Source of the DNA: Saprospiraceae bacterium
GTDB taxonomy: Bacteria; Bacteroidota; Bacteroidia; Chitinophagales; Saprospiraceae
NCBI GenBank assembly: GCA_020848995.1
Contig: JADLHA010000028.1
Span: 62,001 to 126,000 of the forward strand
DNA: 64,000 nt
Direction of reading: 5' to 3'
The translations under genes and the position numbers were made by a program. Below are positions 18,146 to 28,584 of this stretch, one piece after another. The notes beneath the pieces are model-generated. The model was not told the origin of the DNA. It worked only from the letters and a program-made list of their open reading frames with translations, and did no database searches. Position 1 is the first letter of the stretch, and each line of letters begins with the position of its first letter.

Positions 18146-18420
18146 AAATTCATTCTGGCATCAACAGGGAGTGAAGGTAGGCAGCCCTTTTCATTTTGGC
18201 ATCAAATTGGATTTGTTAGAAGTGCCCTAAAGATAGCACAAGGCCCGAAACCAGTGTGCGGACATTGCGGGCCTTCGGGTTCGCAGGGCCAGGAATGACG
18301 TCGTGTCGGGGTGTCGTGAATCCCCAATGACCAACCCCGCTTCAGGCTTCTTTTGTTTGCCGGTGTGCTTTGCTGGAGAAGAGTCCAAAGCCTGCCTAAC
18401 TTTGCCTGAAATTGATTGAA
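18146..18420. other. Intergenic region carrying the right end of the element and the serine-hydrolase promoter
   Basis: Contains the inner inverted-repeat arm, two direct copies of CATTYTGGCATCAA (18151-18164, 18192-18205), the right terminal repeat, and then about 190 bases with no recognised feature except the -7 box at 18397-18404. Confidence 0.55.
18397..18404 (+). promoter_or_regulatory. -7 promoter box before the serine hydrolase gene
   Basis: TAACTTTG fits TAnnTTTG exactly and lies 16 bases before the ATG at 18421. A TTTG at 18369-18372 is 24 bases upstream, somewhat longer than the usual 18-21 spacing. Confidence 0.55.
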
Positions 18421-19944
18421 ATGAATGTTCGCCTTAGTTGGTTGTGGGTGCTTTGGGCCGCGTTTGCCCGTGCGCAGGACGCCGTGCCGGCATTTGTGCA
18501 CGACAGCCTGGATGCCTACGTAGAGCGGGCTTTAATGGAATGGAATGTCCCGGGTTGTGCCGTGGGCATCGTCAAAAACGGAGAGATCCTGGTTGCCAAA
18601 GGTTATGGGGTGCGCGATGTTGCAACGGGCATCCCGGTCGACGAGCACACCTCGTTCATGATTGCGAGCAACACCAAAGCGGTGACCGGAATGACCCTGG
18701 CCAGGCTGGAGGGAGAAGGCAAGCTGCGGCTCGACGATCCGGCGGTAAAATGGCTACCCTGGTTCCGTCTTTACAAAAAGGAATGGACAAATTTGGTCAC
18801 GCTCAAGGACCTCGTTTCGCACCGCATCGGGTTGAACACCTTTCAAGGTGATTTTTGCCACTGGGCTACGAGCACCTCGCGCGAAGAGGTGATCAAAAAA
18901 CTGCGTTGCCTGGAACCGCCCAACGATTTTCGCGACCGTTTTGGGTACTGCAATGCAGGGTACAACGTCGCCGGGGAGGTCATTCGCCTTGCATCGGGCA
19001 AGACCTGGGAAGACTACCTGTCGACCCAGTATTTTAAGCCGATGGGCTTGGACGATACGCGGCCACTTACAAAGGATTTTGCGCTCAACAACAATCATTG
19101 CCACCCCCACAGTCAATATTTCGGTAAGCTGGAGCGCCTTGACATTCCAAACCTCGACAACCTGGCTCCGGCTACCAGCATGGTTACCTCGGTGCACGAT
19201 TGGTCTCGCTGGGTGCGCATGTTACTCGCAAATGGCCTCGACCAGGGTCGGCAGATCCTTCCAGCCGATGCCATCCGCAAAAGCATGGAGCCGGTAAGCG
19301 TGGCAGGCCCCGTAAGGCACCGCTTCAACCGCGGGCAATTTGCGCTTTACGGCCTGGGTTGGTACTTGAACGATTACGAAGGCTACCGCCTGGTTTCTCA
19401 TACAGGAGGCGCCGACGGGTTTGTGACGTCCGTCTCGTTGATCCCCGAGCTCGGACTGGGGGTGCTCGTTTTTACCAACACCGACAACAACGCCCTTTAC
19501 CAGGCCATCAAATGGGAGATCATCGACGCTTTTCTGGGACTCCCGTACCGCAATTACGCTGGCAGTTACCTCGCCCGGGCAAAGGAGCGCTGGATTTCAG
19601 AGGGGAAATGGCTGTCTGAACTTCGCGATTCTGTGACCAGGTCCGTCCCGCCATCCCTGCCCCTGCGGGCATATGCCGGCAAATACGCCCATCCGGCTTA
19701 CGGCAAGATGCAAATTGCCCTGGAAGGCGAAAGGCTCATCATGCGACTTGAGCACCACCCCGGACAATCTGCGCGACTGGAGCATATTGGCGCAGACCGC
19801 TTCCTGTGCACGTACAGCAACAAAACCCTGGGCATCGTGGTCGCCCCCTTTACCCTGGACCGTCGCAAAAAAAGGGTCCTGTCTGTCGAAATTTCATGCG
19901 CCGACTTCGTCGATCAGTACCGGTATCATTTTGTCCGGAAATAG
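18421..19944 (+). CDS. Exported serine hydrolase (class C beta-lactamase/esterase family)
   Basis: About 507 residues from ATG 18421, with a signal peptide (WLWVLWAAFARAQ). Catalytic motifs of the penicillin-binding-like fold are intact: S83-N-T-K86 (IASNTKAV), Y176-C-N178 (GYCNAGYN) and H327-T-G (SHTGGADG). Residues ~400-507 form the DUF3471-type C-terminal beta domain (AGKYAHPAYGKMQIALEGERL). The family includes D-aminopeptidases, esterases and beta-lactamase-like enzymes; the length with a C-terminal lipocalin-like domain favours a peptidase or esterase over drug resistance. No T9SS tail, so periplasmic. The promoter at 18397 supports this start over a TTG three codons earlier. Confidence 0.87.
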   Translation: MNVRLSWLWVLWAAFARAQDAVPAFVHDSLDAYVERALMEWNVPGCAVGIVKNGEILVAKGYGVRDVATGIPVDEHTSFMIASNTKAVTGMTLARLEGEGKLRLDDPAVKWLPWFRLYKKEWTNLVTLKDLVSHRIGLNTFQGDFCHWATSTSREEVIKKLRCLEPPNDFRDRFGYCNAGYNVAGEVIRLASGKTWEDYLSTQYFKPMGLDDTRPLTKDFALNNNHCHPHSQYFGKLERLDIPNLDNLAPATSMVTSVHDWSRWVRMLLANGLDQGRQILPADAIRKSMEPVSVAGPVRHRFNRGQFALYGLGWYLNDYEGYRLVSHTGGADGFVTSVSLIPELGLGVLVFTNTDNNALYQAIKWEIIDAFLGLPYRNYAGSYLARAKERWISEGKWLSELRDSVTRSVPPSLPLRAYAGKYAHPAYGKMQIALEGERLIMRLEHHPGQSARLEHIGADRFLCTYSNKTLGIVVAPFTLDRRKKRVLSVEISCADFVDQYRYHFVRK

Positions 19945-20067
19945 GATTTTTCCGGGGGTGAAAAAATTTACGCCGCTTTTTTGGGACAATTGGCGTTTCC
20001 TCTATAGTTTTGTGCTACCCACGTATCCGGGTTTTACCCCTTCCCCCATTTTTCATCTAATCAAGCC

Positions 20068-20589
20068 GTGCATTCTATTCGCGACATATTGCCCTTGTTT
20101 GTCTTTTGTTGCTGCGCTCCCCTGGCGCATGCTCAGGGACTGGCATCCATGCTGCGGCCGGAGATCCTCGGAGACCACATCGATACCTTTCGCTATTTCA
20201 ATCAGGATACGAGAAGAGACGATTTCCGCCTGATCAAAGCCACTCTGTACAAACGCGTCGAAAAAATGCCCGTATTCATCGGGTGCGAGATCGATCCCGA
20301 CCCCGAGGAGTGCTCCAAGAAAAAACTCATCGACCTGCTTTACAACAACATTCACTACCCCGCAGAGGCCAAGAAACAGCGGATCCAGGGGGTGGTCTAT
20401 GCCAAATACGTCGTTCGCCAGGACGGGTCTGTCGGCAATGCCCGCATCGATCGGGGCATCGGAGGGGGCTGCGACGAGGAAGTCCTGCGATTCATCAGCC
20501 TCCTTCCTCGCTATACCCCTGGTTACCAGGACGGTAAAGCGGTCCCCGTCCAAATGACCCTGCCGGTTAAGTTCCGGCTTATGAAGTGA
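20068..20589 (+). CDS. Exported protein with TonB C-terminal-like domain
   Basis: A 173-residue protein starting at GTG 20068 with a signal peptide (LPLFVFCCCAPLAHAQ). Residues ~90-173 match the TonB C-terminal fold: LLYNNIHYPAEAKKQRIQG, VVYAKYVVRQDGSVG, then RIDRGIGGGCDEEVLRFISL and VPVQMTLPVKFRL. Genuine TonB proteins are anchored by an N-terminal membrane helix and have a Pro-rich linker; this one has a cleavable signal and no Pro-rich linker, so it is a free periplasmic TonB-C protein of the kind common in Bacteroidota, with unknown partner. It is transcribed toward the ATP synthase operon but separated by ~150 bases. Confidence 0.82.
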   Translation: MHSIRDILPLFVFCCCAPLAHAQGLASMLRPEILGDHIDTFRYFNQDTRRDDFRLIKATLYKRVEKMPVFIGCEIDPDPEECSKKKLIDLLYNNIHYPAEAKKQRIQGVVYAKYVVRQDGSVGNARIDRGIGGGCDEEVLRFISLLPRYTPGYQDGKAVPVQMTLPVKFRLMK

Positions 20590-20693
20590 CCCTCCCCATC
20601 TTCCTGTTCCAGGCACACCACGCCACAGCTTTTATTAAGCTTTCGTTATACAATTTTTTAAAATGCCGGGTGGGGAATCTCCCTGCCGGGGTT

Positions 20694-20701
20694 TACCTTT
20701 G
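20694..20701 (+). promoter_or_regulatory. -7 promoter box of the ATP synthase operon
   Basis: TACCTTTG fits TAnnTTTG and lies 36 bases before the atpB start at 20738. No good -33 TTTG is visible upstream, so only half the promoter is supported. Its position also rules against the in-frame ATG at 20663. Confidence 0.55.
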
Positions 20702-20737
20702 CAGCGATTTTTAAAAATCCGCACCGCTGAAAAGCCT

Positions 20738-22353
<1,616 letters not shown>

Positions 22354-22365
22354 AATCTTTTTTGT

Positions 22366-22406
22366 GGAGCGCCACCCGGCGGTTGGCTTGGGTGGCTTCC
22401 TTTTTT
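22366..22406 (+). terminator. Intercistronic terminator/attenuator between atpE and atpF
   Basis: GCCACCC (22371-22377) and GGGTGGC (22390-22396) form a 7-bp perfect GC-rich stem with a 12-base loop. The stem can extend through an internal mismatch to GGA/TCC, and it is followed by TTCCTTTTTT. Located inside the atp operon, it is expected to stop part of the transcription after atpE. Confidence 0.7.
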
Positions 22407-22419
22407 GAATGCCGCAATT

Positions 22420-22977
22420 ATGAATTTAGGAATGATAGCAACCCTGTTGGTGGATTTCTCTCCACTGAAACCAGATTTCGGACTGCTGTTTTGGTCGACC
22501 GTCTTTTTCAGCCTGTTCTGGCTGCTGGTCGGGAAAATGGCCTTCAAGCCCATCGTCAAGGCGCTGAAGGATCGCCAGGAAGACATCCGCAACGCACTCG
22601 ATGCCGCCCGGCAGGCGCGTTCCGAAATGTCGGACCTCAAAACGGAGAACGAACGGGTACTCGCCGAGGCGCGCGAAGAAAAAATGGCCATCATCAAGGA
22701 AGCCAAAGAATCGGCCAACCTGCTGGTTGCCGAAGCACGCGACAACGCCAAAGCTGAGGCGCAGCGCATCCTTCAGCAGGCAAAGCTCGACATCGAGACC
22801 GCTAAGATGGCTGCCATGGTGGATGTGAAAAATGAAATTGGCGCTATGGCCCTTCAAATTGCCGAAAAGGTGATCCGCAAACAACTTTCTGACCAACCGT
22901 CCAATGTAGCCTACATCCAACAACTCATGGACGAAATGGATCGCGGTGGCAACCGCGCACCCTCGCAAAAAGCATAG
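22420..22977 (+). CDS. atpF: F1Fo ATP synthase subunit b
   Basis: About 185 residues from ATG 22420 (a TTG five codons earlier is also in frame but sits within the T tract of the preceding hairpin). One N-terminal membrane helix (FGLLFWSTVFFSLFWLLVGKMAF), then a long charged coiled coil (residues ~45-160) with the A/K/E heptads of the peripheral stalk, and a C-terminal IAEKVIRKQLSD that binds delta. It links the a subunit to F1. Ends 4 bases before atpH. Confidence 0.95.
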   Translation: MNLGMIATLLVDFSPLKPDFGLLFWSTVFFSLFWLLVGKMAFKPIVKALKDRQEDIRNALDAARQARSEMSDLKTENERVLAEAREEKMAIIKEAKESANLLVAEARDNAKAEAQRILQQAKLDIETAKMAAMVDVKNEIGAMALQIAEKVIRKQLSDQPSNVAYIQQLMDEMDRGGNRAPSQKA

Positions 22978-22981
22978 AGCC

Positions 22982-23551
22982 ATGTCAGCACTCCAGATTG
23001 CCGGACGCTACGCCAAATCCCTGATCGACCTGTCGACCGAACAACAGGCCCTGGCATCCGTTGCCGGGGATATGGCAGCACTGGGAGAGGTGTGCCGCCA
23101 TCCTGAATTCCTGTCGCTGTTACAAAGCCCCATCGTGGCAGCAGACAAAAAGACCTCGGTCATCCAGCAACTTTTTGGGGGTAAGTTCCAGCAACTTACG
23201 CTCAGCTTTGCCCTGTTGCTCGTGACCAAAGGCCGCGAAGGTCTTTTGCCTGCGATCTGCACTGCGTTTGCAGAGCAGTACCGTGCCATTCGCAAGATCA
23301 GGCAGGCCAGGGTGATCTCGGCTGTTGCCCTTGGTCCTGAAGAACTGAAAGCCATTGAAACCAAATTCTCGAACTGGCTGGCACCCGGAGAAACCATGGA
23401 GCTGGAACAGCGCCTGGATCCCTCCATCATCGGCGGGTTCATTTTTGAAATGGGTGACCGCAACTACAACGCCAGCATCCGCCGCCAGCTCGGCGAGCTG
23501 AAGGAAAACCTTTATGACACCAGTTACGTCAGCCTGATTGAGAAAAGATGA
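22982..23551 (+). CDS. atpH: F1Fo ATP synthase subunit delta
   Basis: About 189 residues from ATG 22982, starting IAGRYAKSLIDLS, the conserved N-terminal helical domain that caps the alpha subunits. The C-terminal domain has the LDPSIIGGFIFEMGDRNYNASIRRQL signature of OSCP/delta (Gly-Gly and the DxxxxxS pattern). It couples the peripheral stalk to F1. The start 36 bases upstream lies within atpF and is not preferred. Confidence 0.95.
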   Translation: MSALQIAGRYAKSLIDLSTEQQALASVAGDMAALGEVCRHPEFLSLLQSPIVAADKKTSVIQQLFGGKFQQLTLSFALLLVTKGREGLLPAICTAFAEQYRAIRKIRQARVISAVALGPEELKAIETKFSNWLAPGETMELEQRLDPSIIGGFIFEMGDRNYNASIRRQLGELKENLYDTSYVSLIEKR

Positions 23552-23639
23552 CGCTGAGCCAAAACATACAAACGTTCGTTAACATCTCAACTCCGAAGGT
23601 GGAGAAATTATCAATACAAAGAAATCAATAACTGAATTT

Positions 23640-25232
23640 ATGGTATCGATCAGACCGGAAGAAATATCGGCAATCCTGCGCCAACAGATCGCGGGAACCA
23701 ATACGGCAGCCAGCCTTGAAGAGGTAGGCATCGTCCTGCAAGTTGGCGACGGCATTGCCCGCGTGTACGGGCTGGCCAACGCACAAGCCGGCGAACTCGT
23801 GGAATTTGAAACGGGCGTTCAGGCCATCGTGCTCAACCTCGAATTGGACAACGTCGGCGTGGTGCTGATGGGCCCATGGGATGGCATCAAAGAGGGTTCG
23901 AAGGTTCGCCGCACGGGCAAGATCGCCTCGATTGAAGTCGGCGAAGGGATGCTGGGTCGCGTGGTCAACCCGCTGGGTGTGCCCATCGACGGGAAAGGCC
24001 CGATCGCCGGTGCACGGTATGAAATGCCCATTGAGCGCAAAGCCCCCGGGGTCATCTTCCGCCAACCGGTAAACGAACCGCTGCAGACGGGCATCAAGGC
24101 CATCGATTCGATGATCCCCATTGGCCGCGGACAACGCGAGCTGATCATTGGAGACCGCCAGACCGGCAAAACGGCCATTGCGCTGGATACCATCATCAAC
24201 CAAAAGGAATTTTACGACCGCGGTGAACCCGTTTACTGCATCTACGTAGCATCCGGACAGAAGTCTTCAACGGTGGCTAAAGTGGCCCGCACGCTGGAGG
24301 AATACGGAGCCATGCCTTACACCGTGATCGTTTCGGCTTCGGCTGCCGATCCGGCTCCGCTGCAGTTCTATGCACCTTTTGCAGGTGCAGCCATCGGCGA
24401 GTTTTTCCGGGATACCGGCCGGCCGGCGCTGGTGATTTACGACGACCTCTCCAAACAGGCCGTTGCATATCGCGAAGTGTCGCTGCTGTTGCGTCGTCCT
24501 CCTGGCCGCGAGGCCTATCCCGGCGACGTGTTCTACCTGCACTCGCGTCTGTTGGAACGCGCGGCCAAAATCCTCAGCAACGACGAGATCGCCCGAAATA
24601 TGAACGACTTACCCGATTCCTTGCGCAAAGCGGGAATCGTCAAAGGCGGAGGATCGCTTACGGCGCTGCCCATCATCGAAACCCAGGCGGGTGACGTCTC
24701 GGCTTACATACCAACCAACGTCATTTCCATTACCGACGGACAGATCTTCCTCGAATCGGCTTTGTTTAATGCGGGCATCCGCCCTGCCATCAACGTCGGA
24801 ATTTCTGTATCGCGGGTGGGTGGAAACGCACAGATCAAATCCATGAAAAAGGTCTCTGGAACGCTCAAACTCGACCAGGCTCAGTTCCGCGAACTCGAGG
24901 CTTTCTCCAAATTCGGTTCAGACCTCGACGCTGCTACGAAGGCCGTACTCGACAAGGGCAAGCGCAACGTAGAGATCCTCAAACAGCCCCAGTACAGCCC
25001 GGTGGCCGTCGAAAAACAGGTTGCCATCATTTATTTGGGGACCTCGAACCTGCTCAAAGACGTGCCGATCGAGCAGGTCAAAGATTTTGAGCAGGTGTTT
25101 CTGACAACCTTGGAGCAAAAGCACCCCGCCATTCTGGATAATTTCCGCAAAGGCATCCTCAAAGACGAAGACACCGCCACATTGAAACAGTTGGCAGAAG
25201 AAATGTCTTCCCAGTACCGGATCAGACAATAA
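23640..25232 (+). CDS. atpA: F1 ATP synthase subunit alpha
   Basis: 530 residues with the Walker A loop [11 protein letters not shown] (near 171), the VYVASGQK-like [11 protein letters not shown] segment and [17 protein letters not shown], diagnostic of alpha. It is a non-catalytic nucleotide-binding subunit of the F1 hexamer. The 88-base gap after atpH carries ACAAACGTTCGTTAAC (about 23567-23582) and a small CTCC/GGAG hairpin; these may act in the leader. The catalytic beta subunit gene (atpD) is not nearby, as usual in this phylum. Confidence 0.97.
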   Translation: MVSIRPEEISAILRQQIAGTNTAASLEEVGIVLQVGDGIARVYGLANAQAGELVEFETGVQAIVLNLELDNVGVVLMGPWDGIKEGSKVRRTGKIASIEVGEGMLGRVVNPLGVPIDGKGPIAGARYEMPIERKAPGVIFRQPVNEPLQTGIKAIDSMIPIGRGQRELIIGDRQTGKTAIALDTIINQKEFYDRGEPVYCIYVASGQKSSTVAKVARTLEEYGAMPYTVIVSASAADPAPLQFYAPFAGAAIGEFFRDTGRPALVIYDDLSKQAVAYREVSLLLRRPPGREAYPGDVFYLHSRLLERAAKILSNDEIARNMNDLPDSLRKAGIVKGGGSLTALPIIETQAGDVSAYIPTNVISITDGQIFLESALFNAGIRPAINVGISVSRVGGNAQIKSMKKVSGTLKLDQAQFRELEAFSKFGSDLDAATKAVLDKGKRNVEILKQPQYSPVAVEKQVAIIYLGTSNLLKDVPIEQVKDFEQVFLTTLEQKHPAILDNFRKGILKDEDTATLKQLAEEMSSQYRIRQ

Positions 25233-25261
25233 TTTTCATTCGGGCAATACATCGCGCAGAT

Positions 25262-26158
25262 ATGGCAGCAAACCTCAAGGAAGTTCGGAGTCGCATCAAA
25301 TCGGTCATTTCGACCCAGCAGATCACCAAGGCAATGAAAATGGTCTCGGCCGCCAAACTGCGCAAGGCCCAGCAGGCCATTTTACAAATGCGCCCTTACG
25401 CAAACCGGCTCAACGTAACCTTGAGTCACCTGCTTTCCGGCGGCGATGCCGGCGAAGGACTCCAGTTCGGCAAACCCACGGATAAAAAGCGCCCTCTGCT
25501 CGTAGTCATCAGCTCGGACCGCGGACTTTGCGGTGCTTTCAACGCGAACATCCTCAAATTGTGCATGGCCAGCATCCGGAACCATCACGGGTCTGCGTAT
25601 GAAGGGGGAAACCTGACCCTACTGTTCATCGGCAAAAAGGGTAGCGACTTTCTGCGCCGCCGCCTGCCAAAGGCAAAGGTGATCGACCAGTATCTGGGTG
25701 CATACGCCACTCCGGATTTCGAGGTGATTGCAGCAATCGCGGATCGCCTTATGGCAGATTTTTCTGACGGGACCTACGATCAGGTGGAAATTTATTACAG
25801 CCGCTTTAAGAATGCAGCCACCCAGTTTCCTGAAAGAGAACAGTACCTGCCGGTGAGCAAAATGCCCGAGACAAAGGATAGCGGAGCCAGTCTGCGAGCC
25901 GATTACATCTTCGAACCCAATCAGGCCGAACTGCTACAGGAACTCATCCCATCCATTTTACAGACCCAGCTGTTTAAATGCCTGCTCGATACTCAGGCTT
26001 CCGAACATGGCTCGCGGATGACCGCCATGGACAAAGCCACTGAAAACGCCGAGGAAATGCTGGGCGAGCTGCGCATCAATTACAACAAGGCCCGGCAGGA
26101 GGCCATCACGAAGGAATTGTCCGAGATCGTGGGAGGCGCTGCAGCCCTGGCGGGTTAA
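25262..26158 (+). CDS. atpG: F1 ATP synthase subunit gamma
   Basis: 298 residues. The N-terminus LKEVRSRIKSVISTQQITKAMKMV is the conserved rotor helix, the centre has SSDRGLCGAFNANI, and the C-terminus AMDKATENAEEM...INYNKARQEAITKELSEIVGGAAAL is the second long coiled-coil helix. Gamma is the rotating shaft inside the alpha3beta3 ring. It is 29 bases after atpA and the last gene of this operon; a weak terminator follows. Confidence 0.97.
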   Translation: MAANLKEVRSRIKSVISTQQITKAMKMVSAAKLRKAQQAILQMRPYANRLNVTLSHLLSGGDAGEGLQFGKPTDKKRPLLVVISSDRGLCGAFNANILKLCMASIRNHHGSAYEGGNLTLLFIGKKGSDFLRRRLPKAKVIDQYLGAYATPDFEVIAAIADRLMADFSDGTYDQVEIYYSRFKNAATQFPEREQYLPVSKMPETKDSGASLRADYIFEPNQAELLQELIPSILQTQLFKCLLDTQASEHGSRMTAMDKATENAEEMLGELRINYNKARQEAITKELSEIVGGAAALAG

Positions 26159-26167
26159 AATACACGC

Positions 26168-26191
26168 CTGGCGCAATTCGGCGCAGTTTTT
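26168..26191 (+). terminator. Weak terminator after the ATP synthase operon
   Basis: CT-(g)-GCGC and GCGCAG form a 6-bp stem with one bulged G and a 6-base loop, followed by TTTTTG. The stem is short, so partial read-through into the nucleotidyltransferase gene at 26209 is likely. Confidence 0.45.
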
Positions 26192-26208
26192 GCACTTCTT
26201 CAATTGCT

Positions 26209-27201
26209 ATGAAAGCCATCATACCGGTAGCAGGTGCTGGCACCAAGCTCCGGCCGTTGACCTATACCCAACCCAAACCGCTTATCCCGGTTGCGGGAAA
26301 ACCGATCATTGCCTACATCCTCGACCAGCTCGTCGAGGCCGGCATTCGGGAATTCGTTTTCATCCTGGGATACCTGGGCGAGAAAATCCAAGCTTACATC
26401 GACGAGCATTACAGTCAGCTGGTTCGCCACTACGTCGTCCAGAGTGAGCGAGAAGGACTGGGACAGGCCATCTTCCTTTGCAGCAAGCTCCTTCAGAACG
26501 AAGAGGAGGTACTCATCCAACTCGGAGATACCATACTCGATATTGACATGGACGTTTTTTTGAATTCGCGGCGCAACACCCTGGCCGTCCGGAAAGTTGA
26601 TGATCCTCGCCATTTCGGTGTAGTGGAACTCAATGACCGGGGTCTGGTCTCTGCATTGGTGGAAAAGCCCCAGTTTCCCCGTTCTAACATGGCGATCGTC
26701 GGGCTTTACCTCATCCGGGAATGGCCAAAGTTGATGGCTTGCCTCGACACCAACTTGCGCACTGGCCGCAAAACCAAAGGAGAATACCACCTCACCGACG
26801 GACTGATGTGCATGCTTGAAAATGGCAGCCGTTTCGAGGTCTTCGAAGTCCGGAACTGGTTCGATTGCGGCCGGAAGGAGATCCTGTTGGCAACCAACGC
26901 TACCATGCTGTCGAGACGAACGCCGGGCCCGATTCCTGAATACACTGACGGCAACATTTTCATCCCTCCCGTCAGCATCGGAAAGGACTGCACCATCCAA
27001 CACTCCATCATTGGTCCCAACGTATCGGTGGGAGATAACAGTCACGTCGTCAATTCCATCCTCAAAAATGCGATCATCGGCAATTTTACCAGCCTGGAAG
27101 ACGTTGTACTCCAGCATTCGATCATTGGCAACGATGCGGTGATAAGGGGGCGGTTCCAGAGTTTCAACATTGGCGACAATACCGAGATCGACATGGTCTG
27201 A
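26209..27201 (+). CDS. Sugar-1-phosphate nucleotidyltransferase
   Basis: 330 residues with the pyrophosphorylase signature at the N-terminus, IIPVAGAGTKLRPLTYTQPK (the GxGTxLxPxxxxxPK loop binding the nucleoside triphosphate). The C-terminal part (residues ~240-320) has left-handed beta-helix hexapeptides (IGKDCTIQHSIIGPNVSVGD, IIGNFTSLEDVVLQ). RmlA-like or GlmU/GalU-like enzymes share this; the beta-helix favours a trimeric glucose-1-phosphate thymidylyl- or guanylyltransferase. It makes activated sugars for surface polysaccharides. It stands alone after the ATP synthase operon. Confidence 0.88.
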   Translation: MKAIIPVAGAGTKLRPLTYTQPKPLIPVAGKPIIAYILDQLVEAGIREFVFILGYLGEKIQAYIDEHYSQLVRHYVVQSEREGLGQAIFLCSKLLQNEEEVLIQLGDTILDIDMDVFLNSRRNTLAVRKVDDPRHFGVVELNDRGLVSALVEKPQFPRSNMAIVGLYLIREWPKLMACLDTNLRTGRKTKGEYHLTDGLMCMLENGSRFEVFEVRNWFDCGRKEILLATNATMLSRRTPGPIPEYTDGNIFIPPVSIGKDCTIQHSIIGPNVSVGDNSHVVNSILKNAIIGNFTSLEDVVLQHSIIGNDAVIRGRFQSFNIGDNTEIDMV

Positions 27202-27272
27202 CGGAAAAAACCCTGAACGCGGCCGCACGCAGCCTTGGCACGGTGCAAGAGCCCTCATCTGATCAATACGGC

Positions 27273-28004
27273 ATGTACGAAAAGCGAATACCCACCCTTA
27301 CAGGTGTTTTTGTCCTGGCAGCCTTGAGTGCGGCACTCCTCCTCAACAGTTGTTCGGACAGCGAGACCTGTCCTCCGGATGAGCGTCTGGGCACACTTTC
27401 CATTGATGGCCCGTCGCATCCTTTCCTGCCTTACAACAACCTGCGCTTCGTCGAATTTGTAGACAGCCTGGCCCAGGATACCGCCGTACTGTACGACCCC
27501 ATCAGCCTCTTTCGCGATACCGCCCGAACCATTGTAGAAAACATCTGTGAAGAGGAGCAGTCGCGTTCAGACCGCTATTATGCTTCGGAACACCTCACCG
27601 TAAATTATTACGACCTGGACACCTCACGGAAATTCAGGATCATCGGCAACATTGGCGTGAACCACGACGTAAACGCCGCAGGCACTTCGGCCTTAGACCC
27701 GGTTTTGTACGACGAACTCAAACTTACGGTCCACCGCACCAATCCCAGCGTCAGCGGGGCAGTGGCCTCCGCGGCTTTTGTGAGCTCCGACCGGGGGAAT
27801 GCCTCCCGTCTGAGCGCGGGTTTGCTGCAACGCATCGCAGATTTTCCGGTCATTGCCGAAGTCCACATCAATGATTCGACCTACCGCGATGTTTACGAAT
27901 TCCGCACCGGAGAAGGTCCAATGTTTTATTTTAAACCGGGAAGGGGCGTCTTGGCTTTCCGGGCCATCGACGGACGATGGTGGAATCTCCATCGCACCTA
28001 CTGA
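27273..28004 (+). CDS. Lipoprotein of unknown function
   Basis: About 243 residues from ATG 27273, with a lipoprotein signal ending LLLNSC (lipidated Cys27). The mature part is soluble, beta-rich, with DTAVLYDPISLFRDTA and a C-terminal VYEFRTGEGPMFYFKPG and GRWWNLHRTY. I recognise no family. A longer in-frame start (27243) would put ten polar residues ahead of the signal and is not preferred. It is 71 bases downstream of the nucleotidyltransferase gene, so could be co-transcribed. Confidence 0.75.
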   Translation: MYEKRIPTLTGVFVLAALSAALLLNSCSDSETCPPDERLGTLSIDGPSHPFLPYNNLRFVEFVDSLAQDTAVLYDPISLFRDTARTIVENICEEEQSRSDRYYASEHLTVNYYDLDTSRKFRIIGNIGVNHDVNAAGTSALDPVLYDELKLTVHRTNPSVSGAVASAAFVSSDRGNASRLSAGLLQRIADFPVIAEVHINDSTYRDVYEFRTGEGPMFYFKPGRGVLAFRAIDGRWWNLHRTY

Positions 28005-28103
28005 GCCCAGCACCTTCGAAACGCCTTTAAAGGCAATGTCCCTTGGTCAGGTGCAAGCTGCATCTGTTGCAAGTTCTCATGGCCTTTTTTCGGAAACAAG
28101 AAC

Positions 28104-28460
28104 TCATTTGGGCGGTCGCTCGTATTGGCAACAGGTGTGCAGCCTGCGGTAGGCGTCGTCCGGAGCCCGGAAAACTTCGCTGTCGTATCCCGCTGCAGCA
28201 ATGCGCTTGAGAATCTCAGTAACGCTCGTTTTCGCGCTGTCGTAGCGGATCACAGCAAGCTGAGTGGTCGGTTCCCAGATGACAGAAGATGTCTTTTTCT
28301 GCTTTCCTGCCCGTTCGATGTTGCGCTTGCACATTTCGCAATTTCCGTAAATGTGCACCGTGTCGGATTGCTCATTCGCAAACTGGGCAGACGCCCTCTC
28401 CGGAATCGTGGTCAGTCCGGCGAATAGCAACAGCGCAAAGAGCAATTTGTGAATATCCAT
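28104..28460 (-). CDS. Secreted heavy-metal-associated (HMA-like) protein
   Basis: 118 residues with a signal peptide (LFALLLFAGLTTIPERASA). The mature part is a ferredoxin-like HMA fold: VHIYGNCEMCKRNIERAG with metal-binding C41-x-x-C44, then VIRYDSAKTSVTEILKRIAAAGYDSE. A second Cys pair, C110-C111 (LHTCCQYE), lies in a tail outside the usual 70-residue domain. It probably binds Cu(I) or Zn(II) in the periplasm. No copper pump or CusCBA genes adjoin it. Confidence 0.83.
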   Translation of the reverse strand: MDIHKLLFALLLFAGLTTIPERASAQFANEQSDTVHIYGNCEMCKRNIERAGKQKKTSSVIWEPTTQLAVIRYDSAKTSVTEILKRIAAAGYDSEVFRAPDDAYRRLHTCCQYERPPK

Positions 28461-28584
28461 TATATGGTTGGTTTACGCTGAATTGGGCTTCACATGTTTC
28501 ACCTGGCAGGATTGGGTTTTGGCAAAGCAATCCAACTAATAACAAACAACTTTTGCCGGACCCGGGTTCCCTCTTGTCGTGAAA

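Larger units (their letters stand above)
17852..18228. mobile_element. 377-bp non-coding element with 13-bp terminal inverted repeats (MITE-like)
   Basis: Perfect terminal inverted repeats AGGGCACTTCTAA (17852-17864) and TTAGAAGTGCCCT (18216-18228) bound a non-coding segment. Inside are two direct copies of a ~125-bp unit, a 22-base inverted repeat with 20 matches (18002-18023 and 18165-18186) and a 12-base inverted repeat AATGAATTTAGC/GCTAAATTCATT (18058-18069, 18143-18154). No transposase frame is present and no clear target-site duplication flanks the ends. This fits a miniature inverted-repeat element or decayed insertion sequence; family unknown. Confidence 0.65.
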
